From: Sphingobium sp. YR768
GTDB taxonomy: Bacteria > Pseudomonadota > Alphaproteobacteria > Sphingomonadales > Sphingomonadaceae
Length of the DNA: 53,812 nucleotides
Direction: 5' to 3'
Assembly (NCBI RefSeq): GCF_900111125.1
Contig: NZ_FOGE01000028.1
Location: 1 to 53,812 of the forward strand
The notes under the pieces are model-generated. The model searched no databases and was not told where the DNA came from. It saw only the letters and a program-made list of their open reading frames with translations. The position numbers and the translations under genes are program-made. Positions 25,053-32,859 of this stretch are shown here, in pieces (the stretch's first letter is position 1; each line of letters opens with the position of its first letter).

Positions 25053-25075
25053 CAAAACAGGCGCCTTGCGGCGCC
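25053..25075 (-). terminator. Short terminator-like hairpin after rpsG
   Basis: GGCGCC (25070-25075) pairs with GGCGCC (25060-25065) around a four-base loop. On the minus strand it is followed by TGTTTTGTC. The stem has only six pairs, so partial termination is the most that can be inferred. Confidence 0.4.
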
Positions 25076-25088
25076 CGCCTGCCTCTTT

Positions 25089-25559
25089 TTACCAGCGGTA
25101 GTGCGAGAAGGCGCGGTTCGCTTCCGCCATGCGGTGCGTGTCTTCGCGCTTCTTCACGGCATTGCCGCGGTTGTTGGCGGCGTCCAGCAGCTCACCCGAC
25201 AGACGGGCCGCCATGGTGGTTTCGCTGCGGTTGCGCGCGGCGGTGATCAGCCAGCGGATCGCCAGGGCCTGCGAACGTTCGGGACGAACTTCGACAGGAA
25301 CCTGATAGGTCGCACCACCGACACGGCGGCTGCGAACTTCGATACCGGGCTTCACATTGTTGAGGGCGTCATGGAACAGACCGATCGGGTCCTTCTTGGC
25401 GCGGGTCTCGACGGTGTCGAGAGCGCCATAGACGATCGATTCGGCAACGGCCTTCTTACCGTCCTGCATGATGCTGTTCATGAACTTCGACAGCACGATA
25501 TCACCGAATTTGGGATCCGGCAGGATAACGCGCTTTTCGGGGCGACGACGACGTGACAT
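25089..25559 (-). CDS. rpsG: 30S ribosomal protein S7
   Basis: A 156-residue protein starting 'MSRRRRPEKRVILPDPKFGD', with 'FMNSIMQDGKKAVAESIVYG' and 'ALAIRWLITAARNRSETTMA'. It is the primary binder of the 3' domain of 16S rRNA. In E. coli it also represses the str operon. It lies 15 bases after rpsL. Confidence 0.98.
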   Translation of the reverse strand: MSRRRRPEKRVILPDPKFGDIVLSKFMNSIMQDGKKAVAESIVYGALDTVETRAKKDPIGLFHDALNNVKPGIEVRSRRVGGATYQVPVEVRPERSQALAIRWLITAARNRSETTMAARLSGELLDAANNRGNAVKKREDTHRMAEANRAFSHYRW

Positions 25560-25574
25560 ATTCCTGTTCTCCCC

Positions 25575-25946
25575 TTACTTCGGACGCTTCGCGCCGTACT
25601 TCGAACGGCTCTGCTTGCGATCCTTGACGCCCTGGGTATCCAGAACGCCGCGAAGAACGTGGTAACGCACGCCCGGAAGATCTCGCACACGGCCGCCACG
25701 GATCAGCACGACGCTGTGTTCCTGGAGGTTATGGCCTTCACCCGGAATATAGGTGATGACTTCGCGCTGGTTGACCAGACGCACCTTCGCCACCTTGCGA
25801 AGCGCCGAGTTCGGCTTCTTCGGGGTCGTCGTGTAGACGCGGGTGCAAACGCCGCGCTTCTGCGGGTTCGCATCCATCGCAGGGACCTTGGACTTGGTCT
25901 TCTGCAGTTCGCGGCCCTTGCGGACCAGCTGGTTGATTGTTGGCAT
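25575..25946 (-). CDS. rpsL: 30S ribosomal protein S12 (R88 variant)
   Basis: A 123-residue protein starting MPTINQLVRKGRELQKTKSK. S12 is part of the decoding centre and the site of most target-based streptomycin resistance. The TTPKKPNSALRK loop has the normal Lys43. The second key loop reads GGRVRDLPGVRYH, with Arg at residue 88 (codon CGA, 25683-25685), where E. coli and most bacteria have Lys. K88R is a classical resistance change, and sphingomonads are often reported as naturally streptomycin resistant. The start is set by the conserved N-terminus; the open frame continues 117 codons upstream without homology. Confidence 0.97.
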   Translation of the reverse strand: MPTINQLVRKGRELQKTKSKVPAMDANPQKRGVCTRVYTTTPKKPNSALRKVAKVRLVNQREVITYIPGEGHNLQEHSVVLIRGGRVRDLPGVRYHVLRGVLDTQGVKDRKQSRSKYGAKRPK

Positions 25947-26020
25947 GAAGCCCTTCACCTTTTCAGTTACTTTACCGGCATTCCAGTGTCCTGCCGCCTG
26001 AAAGCGATAGCCTCCAAACA

Positions 26021-26045
26021 GCAAAGGCCCCGGGGGCGAAAACCC
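26021..26045 (-). promoter_or_regulatory. Stem-loop in the rpsL leader
   Basis: A GGGGG/CCCCC stem flanked by further G-C pairs, with a TTTTCG loop, lies about 75 bases upstream of the rpsL ATG and inside the predicted leader. It could stabilise the leader or take part in control by S7; nothing in the sequence decides this. Confidence 0.45.
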
Positions 26046-26148
26046 CCTGGAGCCGCAAGAGCACCCGGTAATGTTCAGCTCTGTTGGCGCCCAGCCATAT
26101 ATCGCGAGGAGACGAGTCTTCGCACGGCAGACCTCTGGGCAGGGCGGG

Positions 26149-26177
26149 CCTATAGCGATGTGGAGGCAAAGGGTCAA
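26149..26177 (-). promoter_or_regulatory. Probable str operon promoter
   Basis: On the minus strand, CTTGACC (-35 hexamer TTGACC, 26177-26172) is followed after exactly 17 bases by TATAGG (-10, 26154-26149). This is a strong sigma-70 type promoter with the CTTGAC form favoured in alphaproteobacteria. Transcription would start near 26142, giving a leader of about 195 bases before rpsL. Confidence 0.7.
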
Positions 26178-26278
26178 GCAAAGCCCCCGGCCATCCGGGC
26201 AGCGACTGCATTTCATAGGGTTAGGCAATTGGTAACCACGCAAGCCTATCCTTCTGCCTCGCGCAGAGTGGGCCAAAC

Positions 26279-28561
26279 GTGACGACATTATCCACATTTA
26301 CCGGCGAATTCTTCAGTCCGTCGCGGGAATCGGCGTTTCAGGCGGAGCGACTCCCCGAATCCCGGCGCAACGCCCGCCTGCTTTTTCTGCTATCCGCGCT
26401 GCTCAACGGCCTGTTCCTGATCAGCGACTGGCGCTTTGCCGGCACCCCGCATTTCTGGGTCGCCGTGCCCGCGCGGGTCGTGGTCGTGCTGTGGTCGCTT
26501 TATTGCCTGTCGCTCTGCGGCCGGATGACCAGCTTCAAGGCTGTCGAACGCATCTGCTTCGCCTGGCAGGTCGTCACCGCGATCGGCGTCGCCCTGCTCG
26601 TCAGCTCGCGCAGCGACATCGCCATCTTCGTGCTGGTGATGCTCCCGCTGGTCTTCTACCTCGTCGTGCCGACCAGTTTTCGCGGCAATGTGGGTGGCGG
26701 TCTGGGCTGTGGCATCGCCCTGCTGATCGGCTATCTGGCCCCGGCGCCGGCGTCCTCCACCATGCTGGGCATGGTTCTGGCCATGCTGATCCTGCATTGC
26801 GGCATGTGGCTGGCGATCGCGCGGCGCAACCGGCTTCAGCGGCAGGAATGGACGGCAGGCCGCATGGCGCGGGAGGCGCAGGCGGCGCTGGCCGACAGCC
26901 GCGACACGCTGGAACGCATGTTCATGGCGGTGCCCCTGCCCCTGCTCGTCACCTGTCGTGACGGCAATGTCCTGCGTCAGAACCGCGCGGCGGCCGAAGG
27001 CTATGCCATGGGCCGGGACGTGACACTGACCAACGTCAATCAGAGCTATGTCGACCCGGCCACGCGCGACAGGCTGTTCGACCTGCTCCAGCGCGGCGAG
27101 ACAATCGATAATTTCGAATGCCGGCTGTTGCGCGGCGATGGCGAGATTCGCGACACATTGCTGTCGTCCCGACCGATCGTGATCGAGGGACAGCCCTGTT
27201 TCGTGACCAGCGTCGTGGACATCACCGAACGCAAGGAGGCCGAACAGCGGCTGGAGCGACTCGCCATGTCCGATGGGCTCACCGGCCTTGCCAATCGCGC
27301 CCATTTCATGGCCGCCGTCGCGCGGGCAACCGCGAACGAAGTGGGCGTCGCTGCCCAGTCGGCCGTGCTGCTGGTCGACCTGGACGAATTCAAGCGGGTC
27401 AATGACACCGCGGGGCATGACGCCGGGGACGCCCTGCTCTGCGCCGTCGCCGAACGGCTGCACCACGCTCTGCGGCCCGGCGATCTGGTCGCGCGCATGG
27501 GCGGTGACGAATTTGCCGTATTGCTGACCGACCTGCCCGACACGGACGCGCTGCACCATATACTTGGCCGCATCGCCGAGCATGTGCATGCCCCGTTGAA
27601 TTATCGCGGCCGGCCGATCGAAAGCCGGGCCAGTATCGGCGTCGCGCTGTTCCCCGACCATGGCGATGACGGCGCCGCACTGATCAAACATGCAGACATT
27701 GCGCTATACCACGCCAAGAATAACGGGCGCGGGCGGGCCACCCTCTTCTGCCCCGGCCTGCTCGAAGACTGGGAGCGGGAGGCCGCGATGCTGGATCGGG
27801 CGCGGCATCTGCTGGCGCAGGAACGGCCCGCCCCCTGGTATCAGCCCAAGATCGCGCTCGACACGGGCGAACTGATCGGGTTCGAGGCGCTGTTCCGCTG
27901 CCCGACGGCCAGCGGCGCGATAATCATGCCCGGCGATATCGCCGCCGCCTTCGAACATCCCGAACTCGGCCCGGCCATCACCGCGCAGATGATCGACGGC
28001 ATCGTTACCGATTGCGTCCGCTGGCGCGCGGCCGGCCTCCCCTTCGGCCATGTCGCCGTCAATATATCGGGCGCCGATCTGGACGATGACGCTTTTGGCG
28101 ATCGGCTGCTCCAAAGTCTGGAGCGCGCCGGCCTGCCGTCGTCGGAGATCGAACTGGAAGTCACCGAATCGGTGTTTCTGGGCCGCAACGCCGACCGGGT
28201 CGGTCGTTCGCTCCAGCAGTTGAGCGACGCCGGTATCGCCATCGCGCTCGACGATTTCGGCACCGGCTATGCTTCCCTGTCGCATCTCAAACAGTTTCCG
28301 ATCGACATCATCAAGATCGACCAGCGGTTCGTGCGCGATCTGGAAACGGACCCGGACGATGCGGCGATCGTGCGCACCGTGCTCAACCTGGCCTACAGCC
28401 TGGGCATCCGCACCGTGGCGGAAGGCGTGGAGAATCAACAGCAACTCGATTATCTGCGCGCGGGCGGATGCCATTATGGCCAGGGCTACCATTTCGGCGC
28501 CGCGATGCCGCGCGCAGCGGTGGAAGCGCTGCTGCGCGATACCATGCTGGTCCAGCGTTAG
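26279..28561 (+). CDS. Membrane-bound PAS-GGDEF-EAL cyclic-di-GMP protein
   Basis: A 760-residue protein. About six transmembrane helices (residues 37-185) precede a short coiled linker and a PAS-type sensor domain (about 205-320). Then come a GGDEF domain with an intact GGDEF at 408-412 and the inhibitory I-site RPGD at 399-402, and an EAL domain with an intact EAL at 536-538 and the DDFGTG loop. Both the diguanylate cyclase and phosphodiesterase signatures are present, so either activity, or both, is possible. The PAS domain looks ready to bind a ligand or cofactor, unidentified. GTG start at 26279; no strong ribosome-binding site is visible. It is divergent from rpsL. Confidence 0.9.
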   Translation: MTTLSTFTGEFFSPSRESAFQAERLPESRRNARLLFLLSALLNGLFLISDWRFAGTPHFWVAVPARVVVVLWSLYCLSLCGRMTSFKAVERICFAWQVVTAIGVALLVSSRSDIAIFVLVMLPLVFYLVVPTSFRGNVGGGLGCGIALLIGYLAPAPASSTMLGMVLAMLILHCGMWLAIARRNRLQRQEWTAGRMAREAQAALADSRDTLERMFMAVPLPLLVTCRDGNVLRQNRAAAEGYAMGRDVTLTNVNQSYVDPATRDRLFDLLQRGETIDNFECRLLRGDGEIRDTLLSSRPIVIEGQPCFVTSVVDITERKEAEQRLERLAMSDGLTGLANRAHFMAAVARATANEVGVAAQSAVLLVDLDEFKRVNDTAGHDAGDALLCAVAERLHHALRPGDLVARMGGDEFAVLLTDLPDTDALHHILGRIAEHVHAPLNYRGRPIESRASIGVALFPDHGDDGAALIKHADIALYHAKNNGRGRATLFCPGLLEDWEREAAMLDRARHLLAQERPAPWYQPKIALDTGELIGFEALFRCPTASGAIIMPGDIAAAFEHPELGPAITAQMIDGIVTDCVRWRAAGLPFGHVAVNISGADLDDDAFGDRLLQSLERAGLPSSEIELEVTESVFLGRNADRVGRSLQQLSDAGIAIALDDFGTGYASLSHLKQFPIDIIKIDQRFVRDLETDPDDAAIVRTVLNLAYSLGIRTVAEGVENQQQLDYLRAGGCHYGQGYHFGAAMPRAAVEALLRDTMLVQR

Positions 28562-28733
28562 GGACGCCCGCCACAAAGTGAAAAATATTGTCATCCGGGC
28601 GGAACCAATTCGCCTGATGCTCATTTCACCCCGTTCAAGCTTCGACTCGTCACGAGTCCGTACCGTCGGATTCGCGCGCGCGGTGAAGCTTTGATAGCGG
28701 CCCGACTCGCAAAAGAAGAGTCGCGGGGTCGCA

Positions 28734-29915
28734 TTGTCGCATCAGAAGAAAAAGGGGGTAGCCGGCCTCCGGGACCGGCTGAACGCCCTGTGCCCTGAGC
28801 GGGAGATTTTCCTGCGATCCGGCGGCCAGGTGAAATTCATCCGCATCTCCCGCCGTCTTCAGATCGGCGCGGCTGGCCTGCTGTCCGCTGCACTCATCGG
28901 CTGGGCCGGCATTACCGTGTCGATGATGGCCGGCAGCGCCGCCGTCGCCCAGCAACAGGCCGCCCTCGACCAGCAGGGCCGCTCCGTCGCCAGCGCCGCG
29001 AGCAAGGTCGCCAATTATCGCAAGTCCGTCGAGGATCTCGCCCAGGATCTGGAAGCCCGGCAGGACTTCATGGACGATCTCTACAAGACGCATTTCGGAG
29101 CCGAGGACGGCAATGCCGCCGGCGCCGATCTGGTCGGGCCGGAGAAGGGCGACAAGAAGGACAGCCTGTCCACCAAGATCAGCAGCGCGCCCGAGGCCGC
29201 CCCGCTGGTCCGTCTGGAACAGCGCCAGCGCCGCTTCGCTTTGCTTCTGACCCACGCGATCGAACGCCGCGCCGACAAGGCCGCCAGCGCGATCCGCAGC
29301 TTCGGCCTCAATCCCGACGCCCTCGCCCGCAACGCCGCCCGTGCACAAGGTGGTCCCTTCGTGCCATGGAAGGGCGAGAAGGGCGCGATGACCGACGAGC
29401 TGGAACATCTGGCCGACGCGATGTCGCGGATGGAATTTCTGGAACGCAGCCTGCTCGCCATCCCGTCCGGCCAGCCGACCGCCGCGCCGATGCTGACCAG
29501 CAGCTACGGATATCGCCGCGATCCCTTCAACGGCCATGCCGCCTTCCATGCCGGGCTCGATTTCCCCGGCCGCTACGGCCAGTCGATCAACGCCGCCGCC
29601 AATGGCAAGGTCAGCTATGTCGGCCAGCGGCAGGGCTATGGCAATGTGGTCGAGGTCGAACATGGCAATGGCATCATGACCCGCTACGCCCATCTGTCCG
29701 GCTTTGCCGCCCGCGTGGGGCAGAAGGTCGCGCGCGGCGACACGATCGGCCGCATGGGCTCGACCGGCCGATCGACCGGCACGCATCTGCATTTCGAGGT
29801 CCGGCTGAACGGCCAGGCCGTCAACCCCCGCCCCTTCCTGGAGGCCCGCAAAGATGTTCTCCAAGTCCAGCAAGTCGCCACGGCCCGTTTCGCCGATGTC
29901 CGCAACCGGGGGTAA
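28734..29915 (+). CDS. M23 peptidoglycan endopeptidase, membrane-anchored (LmdC-like)
   Basis: A 393-residue protein with a basic cytoplasmic tail, a transmembrane helix at about residues 45-65, and a helical coiled region (QQQAALDQQGRSVASAAS...). The LytM/M23 domain has Zn-binding H272 and D276 in HAGLD and the catalytic HLH at 351-353. It hydrolyses peptide cross-bridges in the periplasm. M23 enzymes of this form are often encoded next to bactofilins and act with them in cell shape or stalk growth. The bactofilin gene here overlaps its 3' end by 62 bases. The TTG at 28734 is the only start consistent with the full length, so the start is moderately certain. Confidence 0.88.
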   Translation: MSHQKKKGVAGLRDRLNALCPEREIFLRSGGQVKFIRISRRLQIGAAGLLSAALIGWAGITVSMMAGSAAVAQQQAALDQQGRSVASAASKVANYRKSVEDLAQDLEARQDFMDDLYKTHFGAEDGNAAGADLVGPEKGDKKDSLSTKISSAPEAAPLVRLEQRQRRFALLLTHAIERRADKAASAIRSFGLNPDALARNAARAQGGPFVPWKGEKGAMTDELEHLADAMSRMEFLERSLLAIPSGQPTAAPMLTSSYGYRRDPFNGHAAFHAGLDFPGRYGQSINAAANGKVSYVGQRQGYGNVVEVEHGNGIMTRYAHLSGFAARVGQKVARGDTIGRMGSTGRSTGTHLHFEVRLNGQAVNPRPFLEARKDVLQVQQVATARFADVRNRG

Positions 29916-30279
29916 ATCCATTCCCTTCTCGCTGATCGGTGGCGACGTCACCATCACCGGCAATGTCGCCGCATCGGTCGACCTGCATATCGACGGCGCG
30001 ATCGAGGGCGATATCAGCTGCGCGTCGCTGGTGCAGGGGCCGGACAGCCGCATCACCGGCCATGTCACCGCGCAGAGCGCCCGTCTGGCGGGGCTGGTCG
30101 ACGGATCGATCAGCGCCGACGAACTGGTGGTGGAAAGCAGCGCCCGGATCACCGGCGACGTGACCTATGCCACCATCACGATCGAGCCGGGCAGCCGGAT
30201 CGCCGGCCGCTTCACCCACAAGGACGGCGCCACCCCGGCCGCCGAACTCAAGCTGATCACCAACGACAGCGCGGGTTGA
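29854..30279 (+). CDS. Bactofilin (cytoskeletal beta-helix protein)
   Basis: A 141-residue protein. A Ser/Pro-rich N-terminus (about 30 residues) is followed by the bactofilin core: repeated six-residue beta-helix turns with 'GGDVTITGNVAASVDLHIDG', 'IEGDISCASL', 'GHVTAQSARL' and 'ELVVESSARITGDV'. Bactofilins polymerise into filaments at the membrane and scaffold peptidoglycan enzymes. The start is supported by GGAGG nine bases upstream, inside the M23 gene. The 62-base overlap suggests co-regulated expression. Confidence 0.92.
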   Translation: MFSKSSKSPRPVSPMSATGGKSIPFSLIGGDVTITGNVAASVDLHIDGAIEGDISCASLVQGPDSRITGHVTAQSARLAGLVDGSISADELVVESSARITGDVTYATITIEPGSRIAGRFTHKDGATPAAELKLITNDSAG

Positions 30280-30307
30280 ACGGCCGCTTATTCCCATGAC
30301 CGCGCGT

Positions 30308-30389
30308 GTTCCTGCGAAGGCAGGAACCCAGTTCCACCGTCACGGTCACAGGATAGGGCCGGGCTGGGCTCCTGCTTTCGCAGGAGCAC
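30308..30389. repeat. Palindromic intergenic repeat, family A (CTCCTGCNNNNGCAGGAG)
   Basis: The left arm GTTCCTGCGAAGGCAGGAAC and the right arm GGGCTCCTGCTTTCGCAGGA, continuing GCAC, form two local hairpins facing each other. The same unit occurs at 36460-36524. It resembles the REP/BIME elements moved by RAYT-type transposases. Confidence 0.75.
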
Positions 30390-30481
30390 GGCGCGCCCGC
30401 GCCTAACCATATTTGTCACTGGAAAGGCGGCCGCCGCGCTCCTAATCCCCGCGCCATCATCCCAAGGGGAAGAGGTGCGCC

Positions 30482-30592
30482 ATGGAACGTCCCGACTTCT
30501 GGCCCGACATTCGCCGGTTTCTGCTCGGCTTCACCGGCAGCGGCATTGCCATCGGCATCTACACGCTGATCAGCGTTCGACCGGTGCCTTGA
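30482..30592 (+). CDS. Candidate small membrane protein (36 aa)
   Basis: ATG 30482 is preceded by GGGGAAGAGG about seven bases upstream. The peptide begins MERPDFWPDIRRFLLGF and has a C-terminal hydrophobic helix (GSGIAIGIYTLISV) before RPVP. It resembles small single-span proteins that are common near alphaproteobacterial genes, but no family is recognised. A distant ortholog search would be needed to accept it. Confidence 0.45.
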   Translation: MERPDFWPDIRRFLLGFTGSGIAIGIYTLISVRPVP

Positions 30593-30643
30593 GGGCGCGC
30601 CGGCTAAAGGCATCTTGCGCAAAGTCTGGATCAATTTTGTATC

Positions 30644-30733
30644 CGTTCGCCCTGAGCCTGTCGAAGGGCCGCACTTCTTGAAGAACAGAGCGGGGCTTCG
30701 ACAGCGGGGCTTCGACAGGCTCAGCCCGAACGG
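30644..30733. repeat. Palindromic intergenic repeat, family B (CCCTGAGCCTGTCGAAGGG)
   Basis: The left arm CGTTCGCCCTGAGCCTGTCG (ending AAGGGCC) and the right arm (30706-30733) are near reverse complements. The spacer contains two tandem copies of a 14-base unit, CGGGGCTTCGACAG, at 30691 and 30705. The same family is at 37941-38038. Confidence 0.7.
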
Positions 30734-30755
30734 GCCTTACTTAAGGCTCCATGCC

Positions 30756-31298
30756 CTAAAGGTGCATTCCCAGCCAGATCACGACCCGCGTGGATAATGC
30801 GACGGTCGGATCGATGATCTTCTGCCAGAAGCCGGACATTTCCAGACTGGCGGCCGACACATCATGATGCTCCTGCTCTTCCACGATGATGTGGCGCAAC
30901 AGGGCAACCGCCGCTTCATCCTTGCCCACCAGCGCCTCGATCTGCGCATACATATGCTTCAGCACGACGCGCTCCACCGCGACCGTGGTCGCGATAATGG
31001 CGTTTCGCCCCGCCAGTCCGGTGATGGCACCCAGCACCAGACCGCCCAGACCACAGAATAAATAGCTGCGGCAGCGCCGCCTTCCCCGCCGGGCCAGCTC
31101 CCGACCGAACAGGTCGCGATGCCCACGTTCATGGGCCAAGAAATGATCGAGATCCTCCAGCAACGTTGGGGCACGCCAGCGCGCGAACCATTTCTGTGCC
31201 GTATAGATGCAGATGGCCCCATGTTCGCCGGCATGATCGACCTTCATCACCCGGTCGCTCAGCGTTTCACCAACATTCAGCCTGACCGCGATCGTCAT
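30756..31298 (-). CDS. coq7: COQ7-like demethoxyubiquinone hydroxylase
   Basis: A 180-residue di-iron protein. The putative ligands are the Glu of DHAGEHGA (E25), E57 and H60 in HERGHRD, the Glu of TTVAVERVV, and the Glu and His of EEQEHHD near residues 141-145. These give the full six-residue ExxH set of the Coq7/CLK-1 family, which hydroxylates a late ubiquinone intermediate at the inner membrane. The N-terminus 'MTIAVRLNVGETLSDRVMKV' and the hydrophobic helices fit. The variant DHAGEHGA replaces the usual DHAGEYGA. It lies 34 bases after comM on the same strand. Confidence 0.75.
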   Translation of the reverse strand: MTIAVRLNVGETLSDRVMKVDHAGEHGAICIYTAQKWFARWRAPTLLEDLDHFLAHERGHRDLFGRELARRGRRRCRSYLFCGLGGLVLGAITGLAGRNAIIATTVAVERVVLKHMYAQIEALVGKDEAAVALLRHIIVEEQEHHDVSAASLEMSGFWQKIIDPTVALSTRVVIWLGMHL

Positions 31299-31332
31299 CT
31301 TACCTCATACGGTGCTATGACAAAATGCCCCC

Positions 31333-32841
31333 TCAATTCACCGGCGCCCTTCGCCGATAACTCAGCGCTTCCGCCACATGCACCCGGCCGACACGATTGG
31401 CGCCGGCCAGGTCGGCGATGGTGCGGGCTACGCGCAGCACGCGGGTATAGCCGCGCGCGGACAGTTTCATCGCGGCGGCGGCCTGGGCCAGCAATTGCCG
31501 GCCCGCTTCGTCCGGTCCGGCGACAGCTTCCAGCCGCTCGCCATCCACCTCCGCATTGGTGCGCACGCCGCTGCCGTTATAGCGCGCGGTCTGCACCGCC
31601 CGAGCCGCCGCGACCCGTGCCGCGACCTCGGCCGATCCTTCGGCGGGCGGGGGCAGGACGAGATCGGCGGCCGTCACCGCCTGCACCTCCACATGCAGGT
31701 CGATGCGATCGAGCAGCGGCCCCGACACCTTCGCCTGATAATCCGCCGCGCAGCGGGGCGCGCGCGAACAGGCGAGCGCCGGATCGCTGAGGTGCCCGCA
31801 GCGGCAGGGATTCATCGCCGCGATCAATTGCACCCGCGCGGGAAAGGTCACATGCGCATTGGCCCGCGCCACCGTCACCTCGCCCGTCTCCAGCGGCTGG
31901 CGCAGCGAATCCAGCACCGTGCGCTGAAATTCCGGCAATTCGTCCAGGAACAGCACGCCCAGATGGGCCATGCTGACCTCGCCCGGTCGCGCCTTCAGGC
32001 CCCCGCCGACCAGCGCCGCCATCGACGCGCTGTGATGCGGATTGCGGAAGGGGCGCGCCCGGCTGATCCGCCCGCCCTCCAGCGTGCCGGCGACGCTGGC
32101 CACCATGGAGCTTTCCAGCGCTTCGGACGGGGTCATGTCGGGCAGGATGCCGGGCAGGCAACTGGCCATCAGCGATTTGCCCGCGCCCGGCGGCCCGACC
32201 ATCAGCAGATTATGGCCGCCCGCTGCCGCAATCTCCAGCGCGCGCTTGGCGACTTCCTGCCCCTTCACCTGTTTGAGGTCCGCGCCGCGCACCGGCGCAT
32301 CGACAATGCCCGGTTGCGGCGGCGAGAGGGCGGCGGTGCCCTTGAAATGGTTGAGCAGACTGAGCAGATCCGGCGCGGCGATCACTTCCACCTCGCCCGC
32401 CCAGGCGGCTTCCGCGCCCTGCGCCGCCGGGCAGACCAGCCCCTTGTCCTGGCTACCCGCATGGAGCGCCGCCAGCAGCACGCCGGGCGACGGCGCGGTG
32501 CGCCCGTCCAGCCCCAGTTCGCCGACCACGACATAGCCCGCCAGCGTCTCGGCATCGATCACGCCCATCGCGCCCAGCAGGGCAATGGCGATGGGCAGGT
32601 CGAAATGCGATCCTTCCTTGGGCAGGTCGGCCGGTGACAGGTTCACCGTGATCCGCTTGGGTGGCAACGACAGGCCGATCGCGGCGATGGCGTTGCGCAC
32701 CCGCTCGCGGCTTTCCGCCACGGCCTTGTCCGGCAGGCCGACCAGGATGAAGTTGGGAAGGCCGGGGACCAGCTGGCACTGCACCTCCACGGCGCGCGCC
32801 TCCAGCCCCAGATAGGCGACCGTCGAAACCGTTGCGACCAA
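31333..32841 (-). CDS. comM: YifB/ComM family AAA+ ATPase (Mg-chelatase-like)
   Basis: A 502-residue protein with the N-terminal ChlI fold 'VQCQLVPGLPNFILVGLPDKAV', Walker A GPPGAGKSL (about residue 218), Walker B VLFLDELPEF, and the C-terminal Mg-chelatase domain 'LSARGYTRVLRVARTIADLA'. ComM is a hexameric helicase that promotes branch migration during natural transformation in several Gram-negative bacteria. The full length suggests it is intact. It lies between rlmE and the COQ7-like gene. Confidence 0.92.
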   Translation of the reverse strand: MVATVSTVAYLGLEARAVEVQCQLVPGLPNFILVGLPDKAVAESRERVRNAIAAIGLSLPPKRITVNLSPADLPKEGSHFDLPIAIALLGAMGVIDAETLAGYVVVGELGLDGRTAPSPGVLLAALHAGSQDKGLVCPAAQGAEAAWAGEVEVIAAPDLLSLLNHFKGTAALSPPQPGIVDAPVRGADLKQVKGQEVAKRALEIAAAGGHNLLMVGPPGAGKSLMASCLPGILPDMTPSEALESSMVASVAGTLEGGRISRARPFRNPHHSASMAALVGGGLKARPGEVSMAHLGVLFLDELPEFQRTVLDSLRQPLETGEVTVARANAHVTFPARVQLIAAMNPCRCGHLSDPALACSRAPRCAADYQAKVSGPLLDRIDLHVEVQAVTAADLVLPPPAEGSAEVAARVAAARAVQTARYNGSGVRTNAEVDGERLEAVAGPDEAGRQLLAQAAAAMKLSARGYTRVLRVARTIADLAGANRVGRVHVAEALSYRRRAPVN

Positions 32842-32859
32842 ATGCCCCCCAAATCTATC

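Larger units (their letters stand above)
25947..26278. other. Divergent 332-base intergenic region: rpsL leader and GGDEF/EAL promoter region
   Basis: It holds the str operon promoter (26149-26177) and a GC-rich stem-loop at about 26021-26045 in the roughly 195-base rpsL leader. The plus-strand GGDEF/EAL gene starts at its right end. No gene was found within it. Confidence 0.6.
30280..30755. other. Repeat-rich 476-base intergenic region
   Basis: Between bactofilin and coq7-like genes. It contains two palindromic repeat families (30308-30389 and 30644-30733) and a small ORF at 30482-30592. No other gene is supported. Confidence 0.7.

Noticed and set aside
28650..30152. A 500-codon minus-strand frame opposite the M23/bactofilin genes
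   Set aside because: The plus-strand genes have clear domains; the reverse frame reads as low-complexity shadow.
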